In this document: piece by piece, positions 1 to 10,812 of the stretch
Layout: every line of letters begins with the position of its first letter
How positions within the stretch are numbered: position 1 is the stretch's first letter
Assembly: GCF_002934265.1 (NCBI RefSeq)
Contig: NZ_PTIX01000005.1
Location: forward strand, 310,001 to 374,000
Length of the DNA: 64,000 nt
DNA from: Actinokineospora auranticolor
GTDB taxonomy: Bacteria > Actinomycetota > Actinomycetes > Mycobacteriales > Pseudonocardiaceae
Direction of reading: 5' to 3'
The notes under the pieces: generated by a model
Told to the model about the DNA's origin: nothing
Databases searched by the model: none
The model's input: only the letters and a program-made list of their open reading frames with translations
Program-made: the position numbers and the translations under genes

Positions 1-2
1 TG

Positions 3-3000
3 GCCGGGCTGATCAAACTCGTCGAGTCCCTGCGTCACGGCACCCTCCCCAGGACGCTGCACGTCGACCGCCCCTCCACCCACGTCGACTGGACCGAAGG
101 CGCCGTCGAGATCCTCACCGAGACCCGCCCCTGGCCCGCCACCGGACGTCCGCGCCGCGCCGCCATCTCGGCCTTCGGCATCGGCGGCACCAACGCCCAC
201 GTCATCCTCGAACACACCCCGACCCAACCCCCAACCCCCGCGGACCACGCCGAACCGGTGCCCCTGGTCCTCTCCGCCCGCACTCCCGCGGCCCTGAGCG
301 ACCAAGCGCGCGCCCTCAAAGAAACCCTTGCCAAGCAACAAAACTGGAACCGCACCGCAGTCGCGCACCGCATCACCACCACCCGCGCCCGCTTCGACCA
401 CCGAGCCGTCGTCCTCGCGAACGACAACGAATCCGTCCTGGACGGTCTCGCCGCCATAGCGGCGGGCGCACCGGAAATCCACGGCACGGCCCGCCCCGGT
501 GCCCGACCGGTCTTCGTCTTCCCCGGCCAAGGCTCGCAATGGCCCGCCATGGCCGTGGAGCTCATGGCGCGCCCGGTCTTCCGCGCCGCCATCGAGGACT
601 GCGCCACCGAGATCGACCGGTTCACCGACTGGTCCCTCCTCGACACCCTCACCCGCGCCGAACCCCTCGACCGCGTCGACGTCGTGCAACCCGCCCTCTT
701 CGCCGTCATGGTCGCCCTCGCCCGCCTCTGGCGCGCCCACGGCGTCACCCCGGGCGCCGTGATCGGCCACTCCCAGGGCGAGATCGCCGCCGCGCACGTC
801 GCGGGCGCCCTGTCCCTGCGCGACGCGGCCAAGGTCGTCACACGTCGATCCCAGGCCCTGCGCGCGCTCAGCGGTCAAGGCGGCATGGTGTCGGTCACCC
901 TCTCGGCGGCCCGCGTCGAGGAACTCCTCACCGCCGGGCTCTCGGTAGCCGCGACAAATGGTCCACAATCGACAGTCGTGTCCGGTGACGCCGAAGCCAT
1001 CACCGCGTTCCTCGCCGAGTGCGAGAAACGAGACGTGCGGGCGAAACGCGTCCCCGTCGACTACGCCTCGCACTCCGCGCACGTCGAACGCATCCACAGC
1101 GAGCTTCTGACCACTTTGGACGACATCCGACCCCGAACCGGCGACATCCCCTTCTACTCGACCGTTCGCGGTCGCCGAATCGACACCGCCGAACTGACCA
1201 CGGCCTACTGGTACGACAACCTCCGCCTCCCCGTCCGCTTCGACGAGGTCGTGCGCGCCCTCCTCGACCGCGACCACAACGTCTTCCTGGAGATGAGCCC
1301 CCACCCCGTCCTGACCTTCGGTGTCGAGGGCACGATCGACGACGTCGACGCCCCCGCCGCCGCCCTGGGCACCCTGCGCCGCGACCACGGCGGCCCGGAC
1401 GAGTTCCGCGCCGCGCTCGCCCGCGCCCACGCCCACGGCGTCGAGCCGGACTGGGCCACCCTCTTCCCCGCGAACCCCACCGGCCCGGTCCCGGACCTGC
1501 CCACGTACCGGTTCCAGCGCAAGCACTTCTGGCCGCGCGGCTCGGCCGCGGCGCCCACGGCCCCCGACCCGAGCGGCCACCCGTTCGTCCGCGACGTCGT
1601 CGACCTCCCCGGCACCGACGGCCTCGTCCTCCGGGGCCGGGTCTCCACCGCCACCCACCCCTGGCTGGCCGACCACGCCGTCAGCGGCACGGTCCTGTTC
1701 CCCGGCACGGCCTTCGTCGAACTCGCCACGACCGCCGCCGCCCGCGCGGGCCACCCCCACCTCGACGAACTCACCCTCGCCGCCCCGCTCGTCCTCCCGC
1801 CCGGCGCGACCGTCGACCTCCAGGTCTCCGTCGGCGCCCCGGACGACGGGCGCCGCCCCGTCGAGCTCTTCTCCCGGCCCGCCGACGCCCCCGACGGCAC
1901 ACCGTGGACCCGGCACGCCGCGGGCCACGCCACCCGGCAGGCCGGACCGGCGGCCGACTTCCCCTGGCCCCCGACCGGCGCCACCGAGATCGACGTCCCC
2001 GCCCTCTACGCCGCCGTGGCCCAAGCGGGCCTGCACTACGGCCCGTCCTTCGCCGGGCTGCGCCAAGCCTGGCGGCGCGGCCGGGAACTGTTCGCCGAAG
2101 TGGCCCTGCCCGAGCAGGACGAGCACACCGCGCGCGGATTCCGGCTGCACCCGGCCCTCTTCGACGCCGCGCTGCACGCGCTCGGCGCACCCGGCGACAC
2201 CCCGGACCCGGACGCCCGCGTCGCGCTCCCGTTCTCCTGGACCGGCGCGCACCTCGCCGACACCGGCCGCGCCACCGCCCGGGTCCGCCTCGCCCGCGCC
2301 GACGACGGCGCCGTCACCATCACCCTCGCCGACGACCTCGGCCAGGTGATCGCCCACGTCGACGCCCTGGTCCTGCGCCCGGTCGACCCCGCCCGGCTGA
2401 CCGCGGGCAGCCGCGCGGCCGGCGGGCTCCTCGGTGTGGAGTGGACACCCGTCGACCTGCCCCCGGCCCCCGGACCGGTCCCGCTGCGGATCGTCACGCT
2501 GGAATCCGGGTCCCCAGCGGACAGTGCTGTCCGCGCACTCGAACTCGTCCGCGAACCCCACGCGGAACACCTGGCCATCGTGACCGGGAACGCCGTCGCG
2601 GGGGCGCGCCCCGACCCGGCGCTCGCCGCCGCCTGGGGTCTGGTGCGGTCCGCGCAGACCGAGCAGCCCGACCGGTTCCTGCTCGTCGACACCGACGGCC
2701 CCACCCCGCACGACACCCTCGCCCGGGCCATCGCGGCGGGGGAGACCCAGCTCGCGCTCCGCGCCGGACGGCCGCACGTCCCCAGGCTCACCCCGCTGCC
2801 CCCGGCGGAACCGCGGCCGTTCACCCCGGCGGGCACGGTCCTCATCACCGGCGGCACCGGCGGGCTCGGCGCCCGCGTCGCCCGGCACCTCGTCACCGCG
2901 CACGGCGTCCGCTCGCTCGTCCTGCTCAGCCGCCGCGGCCCGGACGCGCCCGGCGCGGCCGAGCTGGTGGCCGAGCTGCCCGCGATCTCGATCGTCGCCT

Positions 3001-4076
3001 GCGACGTCACCGACCGGGACCGGCTGGCCGCGGTCCTCGCCGAGCACCGGCCGACCACCGTCATCCACACCGCGGGCGCCCTCGACGACGGCGTCATCGG
3101 GTCCCTCGACCGCGACCGCGTCGAGCGGGTGTTCGCCGCCAAGGTCCAGGGCGCGCTCAACCTGCACGACCTCGCCACCGACGTGGACCGCTTCATCCTG
3201 TTCTCCTCCGCCGCGGGCGTCCTCGGCGGCGCGGGCCAGGGCAACTACGCCGCCGCCAACGCCGCCATCGAAGCCCTCGCCCAGCGCCGCCGCGCCGACG
3301 GGCTGCCCGCCACCGCCATCGCCTGGGGGCCGTGGGCTTCGGCCACCGAACTGACCGGCGGACTCGGCGAAGCGGGCCTGGCCCGGCTCGCCCGCGCGGG
3401 CACCATCCCCCTGACCGACGACGACGGGCTCGCGCTGTTCGACCGCGCCCTGGCCGCCGACGCCCCGGTCGTCGTCGCCACCCGCCTCGACCTGTCCGCC
3501 CTCCGGGCCCGGGGCCCCGCGCCGATCTGGCACCGGCTCGTCCCACCCACCACCGCCGCCGCCCAGCCGAAGTCCGTCGCGGACGACCTCAGGGCGATGC
3601 CCGCGGCGAAGCGGGCCGAGGCACTGGCCGCGCTGCTCCGGTCGCACGTCGCCGACGTGCTCGGCTTCACCGCGGCCGACGAGATCGACGAGCAGCGCCC
3701 CTTCCGCGACCTCGGCTTCGACTCCCTCACCGCCGTCGAACTCCGCAACCGCCTCACCGCCGCGACCGCCCTGCGCCTGCCGCCGACCCTGGTCTTCGAC
3801 CACCCCACGCCCAAGGCGCTGGTGGCGCACCTGCTCGCGGAACTGGCCCCCGACCAGGACTCCTCGGTCCTCGACGACCTGGACCGGCTCGAAACGGCCC
3901 TGTCCGGGCTCGACCGGGACGACCTCCTCCGCACCACCGCCCTGGCCCGGCTGACCGAGCTGATCGGCCGCTGGGGCACCCCCACCCCGACCGGCACCGC
4001 CGAACCCGTGGACGTCCCGGACGCGGACCTGTTCGAGGTGCTGGGACAGCGCTACGGAGCAGCCGATGCCGACTGA
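3..4076 (+). CDS. Type I polyketide synthase, penultimate module (5' truncated): KS(partial)-AT-DH-KR-ACP
   Basis: The frame is open from base 3, so the gene begins upstream; 1,357 residues are visible. Residues 1-75 are the end of a ketosynthase, including the GTNAHVILE signature. The acyltransferase (about 169-480) has active site GHSQGE near 254, RVDVVQ and YASH near 353, which are family markers for methylmalonyl-CoA. The dehydratase (about 525-760) keeps [10 protein letters not shown] and the downstream D-A-A-L-H, so it looks active. The ketoreductase (about 945-1,130) has GTGGLG, the LDD motif of B-type reductases and a normal Ser-Tyr-Asn catalytic set. The ACP serine is near 1,240 (GFDSL). 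A helical C-terminal docking region follows. No enoylreductase is present. The expected product is a C-methylated trans double bond. The stop overlaps the next PKS start by 11 bases. Confidence 0.97.
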   Translation, partial: AGLIKLVESLRHGTLPRTLHVDRPSTHVDWTEGAVEILTETRPWPATGRPRRAAISAFGIGGTNAHVILEHTPTQPPTPADHAEPVPLVLSARTPAALSDQARALKETLAKQQNWNRTAVAHRITTTRARFDHRAVVLANDNESVLDGLAAIAAGAPEIHGTARPGARPVFVFPGQGSQWPAMAVELMARPVFRAAIEDCATEIDRFTDWSLLDTLTRAEPLDRVDVVQPALFAVMVALARLWRAHGVTPGAVIGHSQGEIAAAHVAGALSLRDAAKVVTRRSQALRALSGQGGMVSVTLSAARVEELLTAGLSVAATNGPQSTVVSGDAEAITAFLAECEKRDVRAKRVPVDYASHSAHVERIHSELLTTLDDIRPRTGDIPFYSTVRGRRIDTAELTTAYWYDNLRLPVRFDEVVRALLDRDHNVFLEMSPHPVLTFGVEGTIDDVDAPAAALGTLRRDHGGPDEFRAALARAHAHGVEPDWATLFPANPTGPVPDLPTYRFQRKHFWPRGSAAAPTAPDPSGHPFVRDVVDLPGTDGLVLRGRVSTATHPWLADHAVSGTVLFPGTAFVELATTAAARAGHPHLDELTLAAPLVLPPGATVDLQVSVGAPDDGRRPVELFSRPADAPDGTPWTRHAAGHATRQAGPAADFPWPPTGATEIDVPALYAAVAQAGLHYGPSFAGLRQAWRRGRELFAEVALPEQDEHTARGFRLHPALFDAALHALGAPGDTPDPDARVALPFSWTGAHLADTGRATARVRLARADDGAVTITLADDLGQVIAHVDALVLRPVDPARLTAGSRAAGGLLGVEWTPVDLPPAPGPVPLRIVTLESGSPADSAVRALELVREPHAEHLAIVTGNAVAGARPDPALAAAWGLVRSAQTEQPDRFLLVDTDGPTPHDTLARAIAAGETQLALRAGRPHVPRLTPLPPAEPRPFTPAGTVLITGGTGGLGARVARHLVTAHGVRSLVLLSRRGPDAPGAAELVAELPAISIVACDVTDRDRLAAVLAEHRPTTVIHTAGALDDGVIGSLDRDRVERVFAAKVQGALNLHDLATDVDRFILFSSAAGVLGGAGQGNYAAANAAIEALAQRRRADGLPATAIAWGPWASATELTGGLGEAGLARLARAGTIPLTDDDGLALFDRALAADAPVVVATRLDLSALRARGPAPIWHRLVPPTTAAAQPKSVADDLRAMPAAKRAEALAALLRSHVADVLGFTAADEIDEQRPFRDLGFDSLTAVELRNRLTAATALRLPPTLVFDHPTPKALVAHLLAELAPDQDSSVLDDLDRLETALSGLDRDDLLRTTALARLTELIGRWGTPTPTGTAEPVDVPDADLFEVLGQRYGAADAD

Positions 4077-7000
4077 GGAGCAGTTGCGGTACTACCTGAA
4101 ACGGGTCGTCGGCGACCTCGACGCCGCCACCGCCCGCGTCCGGGAGCTGGAGGAACGCGACACCGAGCCGATCGCCGTGGTCGGCATGGCCTGCCGGTTC
4201 CCCGGCGGGGTGCGCGGACCGGACGACCTGTGGCGGCTGGTCGCCGACGGCCGGGACGCGATCACCCCGTTCCCCGCCGACCGGGGCTGGGACCTCGAAG
4301 GGCTCTACCACCCCGACCCCGACCACCCCGGCACCTCGTACGCGCGCGAAGGCGGCTTCCTGCACGACGCCGCCGACTTCGACGCCGGGTTCTTCGGCAT
4401 CTCCCCGACCGAGGCCCGCGCCATGGACCCGCAGCAGCGGCTGCTGCTGGAGGTCTCGTGGGAGGCCGTCGAACACGCGGGCATCGACCCGACCACGCTC
4501 CGCGAGAGCCGGACCGGGGTGTTCGCCGGCCTGATGTACCACGACTACGCGGCACTGCTCGCCCACGACGAGGGCGCCCAGGACCACGCGGGCACCGGCA
4601 ACGCGGGCAGCGTCCTGTCCGGCCGCGTCGCCTACGCGCTCGGGCTGCAGGGCCCGGCGGTCACCATCGACACCGCCTGCTCGTCGTCCCTGGTCGCCCT
4701 GCACCTGGCGGCCCGGGCCCTGCGCGCGGGCGACGCGACGCTCGCGCTGGCGGGCGGGGTGTCGGTCATGGCCACCCCCGGCCTGTTCGTGTCCTTCACC
4801 AAGCAGCGCGGCCTCGCCCGCGACGGCCGGTGCAAACCGTTCTCCGACCACGCCGACGGCGCCGGGTTCGCCGAGGGCGTCGGCGTGCTGCTGCTGGAAC
4901 GGCTCTCCGACGCGCGCCGCCACGGCCACCCCGTGCACGCGGTGGTCCGGGGCAGCGCCGTCAACTCCGACGGCGCCAGCAACGGCATCTCCGCGCCCAA
5001 CGGGCCCGCGCAGCGGCGGGTCATCGCCCAGGCGCTCGCCGACGCGCGGATCGCCCCCGACACCGTCGACCTGATCGAGGCCCACGGCACCGGCACCACG
5101 CTCGGGGACCCGATCGAGGCGCAGGCCATCCTCGCCACGTACGGGCAGCACCGCGCGCGTCCGGCCCGGTTGGGGTCGATCAAGTCGAACCTCGGTCACA
5201 CGCAGGCGGCGGCGGGCGTGGCGGGTGTCATCAAGGCGATCGAGGCGATGCGGCACGGCGTTCTGCCCGCGTCCCGGCACGCGGAGCACCCCACCACCAA
5301 GGTCGACTGGACCGCCGGGTCGGTGGAGTTGCTGGCCGCCGCGGAACCTTGGCCGGACACACCGGTTCGTCGAGCGGCGGTGTCTTCTTTCGGGATCAGC
5401 GGTACCAACGCTCATGTGATCCTCGAACAGCCGGAAACCGCCCCGGAGCCTGAGTTTTCCGTTGCGCGGGCGCCGATCCTGTTGTCCGGCAGGACTCCTG
5501 GTGGTGTGCGGGCGCAGGCCGCCGCGTTGCGGACGCACGTGCTCGACCGTCCCGACTTGTCGCTGTCCGACATCGGTCGGACTCTCGCGCTGCACCGCAC
5601 CGCTTTCGAGCATCGGGCCGGGTTTGTCGCCGCCGGCCGTGAAGAGCTCCTTGACCGGCTGGGTGCTGTCGAGGAGACCACGCGGGCGCGCACCGGGAGC
5701 GGTGTGCTGTTCGTGTTCCCCGGCCAGGGGTCGCAGTGGGAGGGCATGGCCGGGCCGCTGCGCTCGGACCCCGTGTTCGCTCGACGCCTCGACGAGTGTG
5801 TCGAGGCGTTGGGGGAGTTCGTGGACTGGCCCGTGCTGGACGTCCTGCTCGGTGCTCCCGGGGCGCCGTCGCTGGACCGGATCGACGTCGTCCAGCCCGC
5901 GCTGTGGGCGATGATGGTGTCCCTCGCCGAGGTCTGGCGCGCGCACGGTGTCGCGCCGGACGCGGTCGTCGGGCACTCGCAAGGGGAGATCGCCGCTGCC
6001 TGCGTCGTCGGGGCGCTGAGTCTGCGTGACGGGGCGCGGATCGTCGCCAGGCGGAGCGGGTTCTGGCAGGAGTTGGCCGGGCTCGGCGGGATGCACGCGG
6101 TGTCGTTGCCCGCCGACGAGGTTGCCCGGCGGATCGAGCCGTGGGGCGGTGTCATCGCGGTTGCCGCCGACAACAGTCCTTATGCCACAACGGTTTCCGG
6201 AGAGGTTGGCGCGCTCGACGAACTCGCCGCCGAGTTGACGGCCGACGGGGTCGGGCACCGGCGCGTGCGGGGAATCGGGATCGCGGCGCACTCACCGCAG
6301 ATCGACCGCTACCGCGACGCGCTGCGCGCCGAACTCGCCGTTGTGGCCCCGAAGGCGTCTGAGATCCCGCTGTACTCGACGGTCACCGGTGACCTGATCG
6401 ACACCGGCCGGATGGACGCGGCCTACTGGTGGGACAACACCCGGGAGCCCGTCCGCTTCCACCAGGCCGTGCGCAAGGCGCTGGCGGGTGGGATCCACGG
6501 GTTCGTCGAGGTCAGCCCGCATCCGACGCTGCTGCCCGCGCTGGCGGAGGTCGCCCAGGACACGGGGGCGCGGGTCGCCGCCGCCGGAACGCTGCGCCGC
6601 CAGGACGGCGGGCCCGAACGCGTTCTGGCCGCGCTCACCGAGGCCCACGACCAGGGCATCGCGGTCGACTGGCGGACCGTGTTCCCCGGCGACCGGGTTC
6701 CCGCCGCGCTTCCGCCGTATGCCTTCCAGCACCGCCGCTACTGGCCGGAGATCGCCCCGCCGCAGTCGCCTGCTTGGCGCTACCGCGTCCGGTGGCGCCC
6801 CGTTCCCGTCGACCGCCCCGGCCGACCGGGCCGCTGGGCGATCATCGGCACGGCGGACCACCAGCCCATCGCCGAGGCGCTGCGACGACTCGGTGCCGAC
6901 GTGGAGATCACCGCCGACGCCGAGCGGGCACTCGCCGAGTTCGACAACGCCCTCGCCCTGCCCGGCACGCTCCTCGACGCCGTGGCCCTCGTCCGCGCCC

Positions 7001-9144
7001 TCGACACCCCCGGCTCCGGCCGACTCTGGCTCGCCACTCGCCACGCGGTGTCCACTTCGGACTCGGCGCCGACTCCGGAGGCGGCCGCGATCTGGGGATT
7101 GGGTCGGGTGGCCGCGCTCGAACACCCCACCCGCTGGGGCGGTCTCGTCGACTTCCCCGAGGCCGCCGACGAGCGCACCTGGGACCTCCTCGCGCGGGCC
7201 GTGAACGCCACCGGCGAGGACCAGATCGCTGTCCGAGACGGACTCCTGGCTCGCAGGCTCGTCCCCGCCGCGCCGCGCGTCGGCGAACCGACCTGGTGTC
7301 CGAAGGGCACCGCGCTCGTCACCGGCGGCACGTCCGGGGTCGGCGCTCTCCTGGCCCGCTGGCTCGTCGGTCTGGGGACCCGCGACCTCATCCTCACCAG
7401 CCGTCGGGGCACGGACGCACCCGGTGCCGACGCACTCGCCGCGGACCTCCGCGCGGCGGGCGCGACCGTCCGGGTGATCTCCTGCGACATCGCCGACCGC
7501 GATGCCGTCGCCGCGCTGCTCGCCGACACCGACGTGCGCACCGTCGTCCACGCCGCCGGGGCGCTGACCTCGGCGCCCACGGTCGACATCGACGCGCGGC
7601 ACCTCGCCGAGACCATGGCCGCCAAGGTCGACGGCGCCCGCCACCTGCACGAGCTGACCACCGACCTCGACGCGTTCATCCTCGTCTCCTCCGGCGCGGG
7701 CGTCTGGGGCGGCGCGGGCCAGGGTGCCTACGCCGCCGCCAACGCCTACCTCGACGCCTTGGCCGAACAGCGCCGCGCCCAGGGCCTCGCCGCCACCTCC
7801 GTGGCCTGGGGAGCCTGGGGCGGCGACGGCACCCTCGCCCGCGACCCGGCCATCGCCGACGCCTTGGCGCGGCGGGGCAACCGCATGATGGACCCGGACC
7901 GCGCCCTCGACGCGCTGCGCGGCGCCCTGCACGACGGCGACACCACCCTCGTCGTCGCCGACCTCGACTGGTCGCTGTTCGCCCCCACGTTCACCATCGG
8001 CCGCCCGTCCCCGCTCCTCGCCGAGATCCCCCGACCCGCCGCGCCCGCCGTCGAGCCCGTGGAGGACGTCACCGACATCCCCGCCCTGGTGCGCGGGCTC
8101 GTCGCGTCGGTCCTCGGCCACGCCTCACCCGCCGACCTGGACCCGGCGCGGAGCCTGCCGGAGGCGGGGTTCGACTCGCTCATGTCGATCCGCCTCCGCA
8201 ACGCCATCGCCGCCGCCACCGGCAGGCAGCTGCGCGCCGACCTCGCCTTCGCGCACCCCAGCGTCGACGCCATCACCCGACTGCTCACCGACGCGGAGGA
8301 ACCCGAACCCGCCACGGAACCGGACTCCCTGTACGCGTTCTTCCGGAGCTCGTGGGAACAGGGCCGCATCGGCGACGGCTACCGGCTGCTGACCGCCGCC
8401 GCCGACCTCCGCGCCAAGTTCGACACCGACGCGGGGGCGGCCAACCGCGTCCCGCCCGTCCGGCTGGCCCGGGGCAAGGCGGACCCGGTGATCATCCTGT
8501 TCAGCACGTATGTCGCCATCGGGGGCGTCCACGAGTACGTCCGGCTGGCCACGCCGTTCCGCGGCAGGCGCGAGGTCGCCGTCCTCCAACCCCCCGGCTT
8601 CGAACGCGACCACGCCCTCCCCCGGGACGTCGACGTCCTGCTCGGCACCCAGGCCGCCGCCGTGCTCGACTGCGCCGACGGCCGACCGTTCGTCCTGGCC
8701 GGGCTTTCCTCCGGCGGCACCATGGCCCACGCCATAGCCGCCCACCTCGAAGACCGCGGCCACCACCCCGCGGGTGTCGCCCTCCTGGACGTCTACTTCG
8801 AACCAACCGAGATCGCCACCCTCTTCGACGGCGACCTCGACGAGGGCATGTTCGAGCGAGAACACACCTGGACCCCGATGACCACCCCCCGCCTCACCGC
8901 CACCGCCCACTACCTGTCCCTCTTCGGCGGCTGGACACCCCCACCCATCTCCGCGCCGACCCTGCTCCTGCGCGCCGCGGAGCCCCACAGCCCGCCGCTG
9001 AGCGACAAACCGGAGGACTGGCAGGCGAGCTGGGACCTCCCGCACACCGCCGTCGACGTCCCCGGCACCCACTTCACCCTCGTCGAGGACCACGCCCCCA
9101 CCACCGCCGAAGCCCTCGAACGCTGGATCCGCGACCTCCCCTGA
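4066..9144 (+). CDS. Type I polyketide synthase, terminal module with thioesterase: KS-AT-KR-ACP-TE
   Basis: A 1,692-aa protein that adds the last extender and releases the macrolactone. A short helical N-terminal docking segment comes first. The KS has Cys205 in TACSSS, His340 in EAHGTGT and the KSNLGH histidine. The AT has GHSQGE (Ser638) and DRIDVVQ, suggesting methylmalonyl-CoA, but the usual YASH box reads IAAH (739-742). The KR (from about 1,083) has GTSGVG, lacks LDD and has Trp1214, the A-type marker, with Gln rather than His at the A2 position, so A1-type is likely. The ACP serine is 1,371. The TE (about 1,420-1,692) has nucleophile Ser1548 in G-L-S-S-G, an LLDVY aspartate and His1669. 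The domain order matches terminal modules of macrolides such as DEBS module 6. GGAG lies upstream of the ATG. Confidence 0.97.
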   Translation: MPTEEQLRYYLKRVVGDLDAATARVRELEERDTEPIAVVGMACRFPGGVRGPDDLWRLVADGRDAITPFPADRGWDLEGLYHPDPDHPGTSYAREGGFLHDAADFDAGFFGISPTEARAMDPQQRLLLEVSWEAVEHAGIDPTTLRESRTGVFAGLMYHDYAALLAHDEGAQDHAGTGNAGSVLSGRVAYALGLQGPAVTIDTACSSSLVALHLAARALRAGDATLALAGGVSVMATPGLFVSFTKQRGLARDGRCKPFSDHADGAGFAEGVGVLLLERLSDARRHGHPVHAVVRGSAVNSDGASNGISAPNGPAQRRVIAQALADARIAPDTVDLIEAHGTGTTLGDPIEAQAILATYGQHRARPARLGSIKSNLGHTQAAAGVAGVIKAIEAMRHGVLPASRHAEHPTTKVDWTAGSVELLAAAEPWPDTPVRRAAVSSFGISGTNAHVILEQPETAPEPEFSVARAPILLSGRTPGGVRAQAAALRTHVLDRPDLSLSDIGRTLALHRTAFEHRAGFVAAGREELLDRLGAVEETTRARTGSGVLFVFPGQGSQWEGMAGPLRSDPVFARRLDECVEALGEFVDWPVLDVLLGAPGAPSLDRIDVVQPALWAMMVSLAEVWRAHGVAPDAVVGHSQGEIAAACVVGALSLRDGARIVARRSGFWQELAGLGGMHAVSLPADEVARRIEPWGGVIAVAADNSPYATTVSGEVGALDELAAELTADGVGHRRVRGIGIAAHSPQIDRYRDALRAELAVVAPKASEIPLYSTVTGDLIDTGRMDAAYWWDNTREPVRFHQAVRKALAGGIHGFVEVSPHPTLLPALAEVAQDTGARVAAAGTLRRQDGGPERVLAALTEAHDQGIAVDWRTVFPGDRVPAALPPYAFQHRRYWPEIAPPQSPAWRYRVRWRPVPVDRPGRPGRWAIIGTADHQPIAEALRRLGADVEITADAERALAEFDNALALPGTLLDAVALVRALDTPGSGRLWLATRHAVSTSDSAPTPEAAAIWGLGRVAALEHPTRWGGLVDFPEAADERTWDLLARAVNATGEDQIAVRDGLLARRLVPAAPRVGEPTWCPKGTALVTGGTSGVGALLARWLVGLGTRDLILTSRRGTDAPGADALAADLRAAGATVRVISCDIADRDAVAALLADTDVRTVVHAAGALTSAPTVDIDARHLAETMAAKVDGARHLHELTTDLDAFILVSSGAGVWGGAGQGAYAAANAYLDALAEQRRAQGLAATSVAWGAWGGDGTLARDPAIADALARRGNRMMDPDRALDALRGALHDGDTTLVVADLDWSLFAPTFTIGRPSPLLAEIPRPAAPAVEPVEDVTDIPALVRGLVASVLGHASPADLDPARSLPEAGFDSLMSIRLRNAIAAATGRQLRADLAFAHPSVDAITRLLTDAEEPEPATEPDSLYAFFRSSWEQGRIGDGYRLLTAAADLRAKFDTDAGAANRVPPVRLARGKADPVIILFSTYVAIGGVHEYVRLATPFRGRREVAVLQPPGFERDHALPRDVDVLLGTQAAAVLDCADGRPFVLAGLSSGGTMAHAIAAHLEDRGHHPAGVALLDVYFEPTEIATLFDGDLDEGMFEREHTWTPMTTPRLTATAHYLSLFGGWTPPPISAPTLLLRAAEPHSPPLSDKPEDWQASWDLPHTAVDVPGTHFTLVEDHAPTTAEALERWIRDLP

Positions 9145-9145
9145 C

Positions 9146-9188
9146 ACGACTGTGCCCCGCCACCGAGCAGGTGGCGGGGCACAGTCGT
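9146..9188. terminator. Bidirectional hairpin terminator, 19-bp perfect stem
   Basis: A perfect 19-bp inverted repeat (9146-9164 and 9170-9188) with the 5-base loop gagca sits between the convergent PKS and aldo/keto reductase genes, two bases after the PKS stop. There is no T-tract, as is usual in high-GC actinomycetes. Confidence 0.85.
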
Positions 9189-9193
9189 CGAGA

Positions 9194-10054
9194 TCAGACG
9201 GTCTGCGGCACCGGAGTGATCGCGTCCAGTCGCCGGTACTGGTCGGACGACAGGGTGAACCGGGACGCTGCCTGGTTTTCCGCCAGGTGCGCCACCGACG
9301 ACGTCCCCGGGATCAGCAGGATGGCGGGGGACCGGTGCAGCAGCCACGACAACGCCACCTGGGACGCCGTGGCCCCGAGTTCCCCGGCCACGTCCGCGAT
9401 CGCGCCACCCCCGCGGGTCAGCGACCCCTTCCCGACCGGGTGCCAGGGGATGAACCCGATCCCCTCACGCTCGCAGTACTCCACCACCGCCTCGTGCTTG
9501 CGATCCGTCAGGTTGTAGCGGTTCTGCACGCTCACCACCGGCACGAACTCCCGCGCCGACCGCAGCTCCGCCACCGTCACCTCCGACAGCCCGACGTGCC
9601 GGACCTTCCCCTCCGACCGCAACTGCGCCAACACACCCAACTGCTCCGCCACCGGCACCAGCGGATCAATCCGGTGCAGCTGCAACAGGTCCAACCGCGC
9701 CACGCGCAGCCGGCGCAGGCTCAGCTCCACCTGTTGGCGCAGGTACTCCGGCCTGCCCAGCGGGACCCACACGCCCGGCGCCGGGCGGCACTGCCCCACC
9801 TTCGTCGCCACCACCAGCCGCGGCGCGTACGGGTGCAGGGTCGAGGCGATCAGCTCCTCGTTGCTCCCCGGACCGTACGCGTCGGCGGTGTCGATCAGGT
9901 CCACGCCCAGCTCCACCGCCCGCCGGAGGACGGCTCGGGCGGCGGGGACGTCCGGGGGAAGGCCCCAGCCGCCCTCGCCGGTCAGGCGGAGCGCGCCGAA
10001 GCCGGTGCGGTGGACCACCAGGTCGCCGCCCAGCGCGAAGGTGGCTGCCGTCAC
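9194..10054 (-). CDS. Aldo/keto reductase
   Basis: A 286-aa protein covering a complete AKR barrel. The catalytic tetrad is visible: Asp and Tyr in DTADAY, Lys in VVATKVG and His in LQLHRID. The C-terminal region carries the IPGTSS and NQAA nucleotide-binding signatures. The GTG start at 10,054 overlaps the methyltransferase stop as GTGA, so translation is coupled to the gene upstream; a longer open frame exists upstream but lies inside the methyltransferase. It is probably an NADPH-dependent carbonyl reductase acting on the polyketide or a keto-sugar. The substrate cannot be read from the sequence. Confidence 0.9.
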   Translation of the reverse strand: MTAATFALGGDLVVHRTGFGALRLTGEGGWGLPPDVPAARAVLRRAVELGVDLIDTADAYGPGSNEELIASTLHPYAPRLVVATKVGQCRPAPGVWVPLGRPEYLRQQVELSLRRLRVARLDLLQLHRIDPLVPVAEQLGVLAQLRSEGKVRHVGLSEVTVAELRSAREFVPVVSVQNRYNLTDRKHEAVVEYCEREGIGFIPWHPVGKGSLTRGGGAIADVAGELGATASQVALSWLLHRSPAILLIPGTSSVAHLAENQAASRFTLSSDQYRRLDAITPVPQTV

Positions 10055-10812
10055 GCGGGCCGCCGGGCGTGGACCAGGTACATGGCCTGCTCCTCCGGGA
10101 TCAGCGGGGCCGGGGTCACCACGACGTCGTACCCGCGCTCGGCCAGCAGCGACCGCACCGCGGCCAGGTTGCCGTCGAAGTCGTGCACCTCGACCACGAA
10201 CGCCGCGGCCCGCGCCCAGTCCGCGTCGGAGAACCCGCGCAGGACCTCCAGCTCCGCGCCCTCGACGTCGATCTTCACCAGGTCGATCGGGCCGTCCTCG
10301 GCGCGGCCCGCCAGCACGGTCGCCACGGTCGTGACCGGCACCTCGATGGTGAGCGCGGTCTCCAGCAGCGCGATCAGCAACGTCTTCTGCTCCGGGTAGC
10401 GCGTCGAGTTCGCGGGCGCCTGCGGGTAGAAGGTGAACTCCGCCGTCGACTCCTCGGTGCCCAGCGCCACCGGGTACACCGTGACGCCGTCGAGCCCGTG
10501 CAGCTCGATGTTGCGGTGCAGGGCGCCGATGGTGCGCGGCATCGGCTCGAACGCCAGCACCGTCGCGCCCGGCCGGGCCCGCTTCACCGCGTACGAGAAC
10601 ATGCCGACGTTCGCGCCGATGTCGAGCACCAGCGCGTCCGGCGGCAGCTTCCCGATCTCCGCCGAGTAGGTGTCGCCCTCGAGGATCTCGGCGTACACGA
10701 ACCGCAGCTCCAGGTAGTGCCCGTCGGGGTCGGTGGGCGCGTAGCACCGGTAGTCGGCCGACAGCTCCACGAGGCTGATGTCCTCGACCCCGACGGCACT
10801 GGTGTCACTCAC
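10051..10812 (-). CDS. FkbM-family SAM-dependent methyltransferase
   Basis: A 253-aa class I methyltransferase. The SAM-binding motif I reads LDIGANVGMFS, followed by the acidic end of the next strand (AFEPMP) and the FkbM-type LVKIDVEGAE motif. FkbM enzymes are mostly O-methyltransferases acting on sugars or polyketide hydroxyls. It starts at GTG 10,812 inside the 3' end of the upstream glycosyltransferase (8-base overlap) and is coupled to the aldo/keto reductase downstream. The three genes form one minus-strand transcription unit of tailoring enzymes. The likely job is O-methylation of a deoxysugar or the aglycone, but the substrate is inferred from context only. Confidence 0.9.
   Translation of the reverse strand: MSDTSAVGVEDISLVELSADYRCYAPTDPDGHYLELRFVYAEILEGDTYSAEIGKLPPDALVLDIGANVGMFSYAVKRARPGATVLAFEPMPRTIGALHRNIELHGLDGVTVYPVALGTEESTAEFTFYPQAPANSTRYPEQKTLLIALLETALTIEVPVTTVATVLAGRAEDGPIDLVKIDVEGAELEVLRGFSDADWARAAAFVVEVHDFDGNLAAVRSLLAERGYDVVVTPAPLIPEEQAMYLVHARRPA

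Noticed and set aside
1205-8121. Long minus-strand ORFs opposite the PKS genes
   Set aside because: They are Arg/Gly/Pro-rich shadows produced by high third-position GC of the real genes and match no protein family.
9194-10747. A 517-aa fusion of an Arg/Gly-rich segment with the aldo/keto reductase
   Set aside because: The extra N-terminus is the methyltransferase read in the wrong frame; GTG 10,054 with a 4-base overlap is the proper start.
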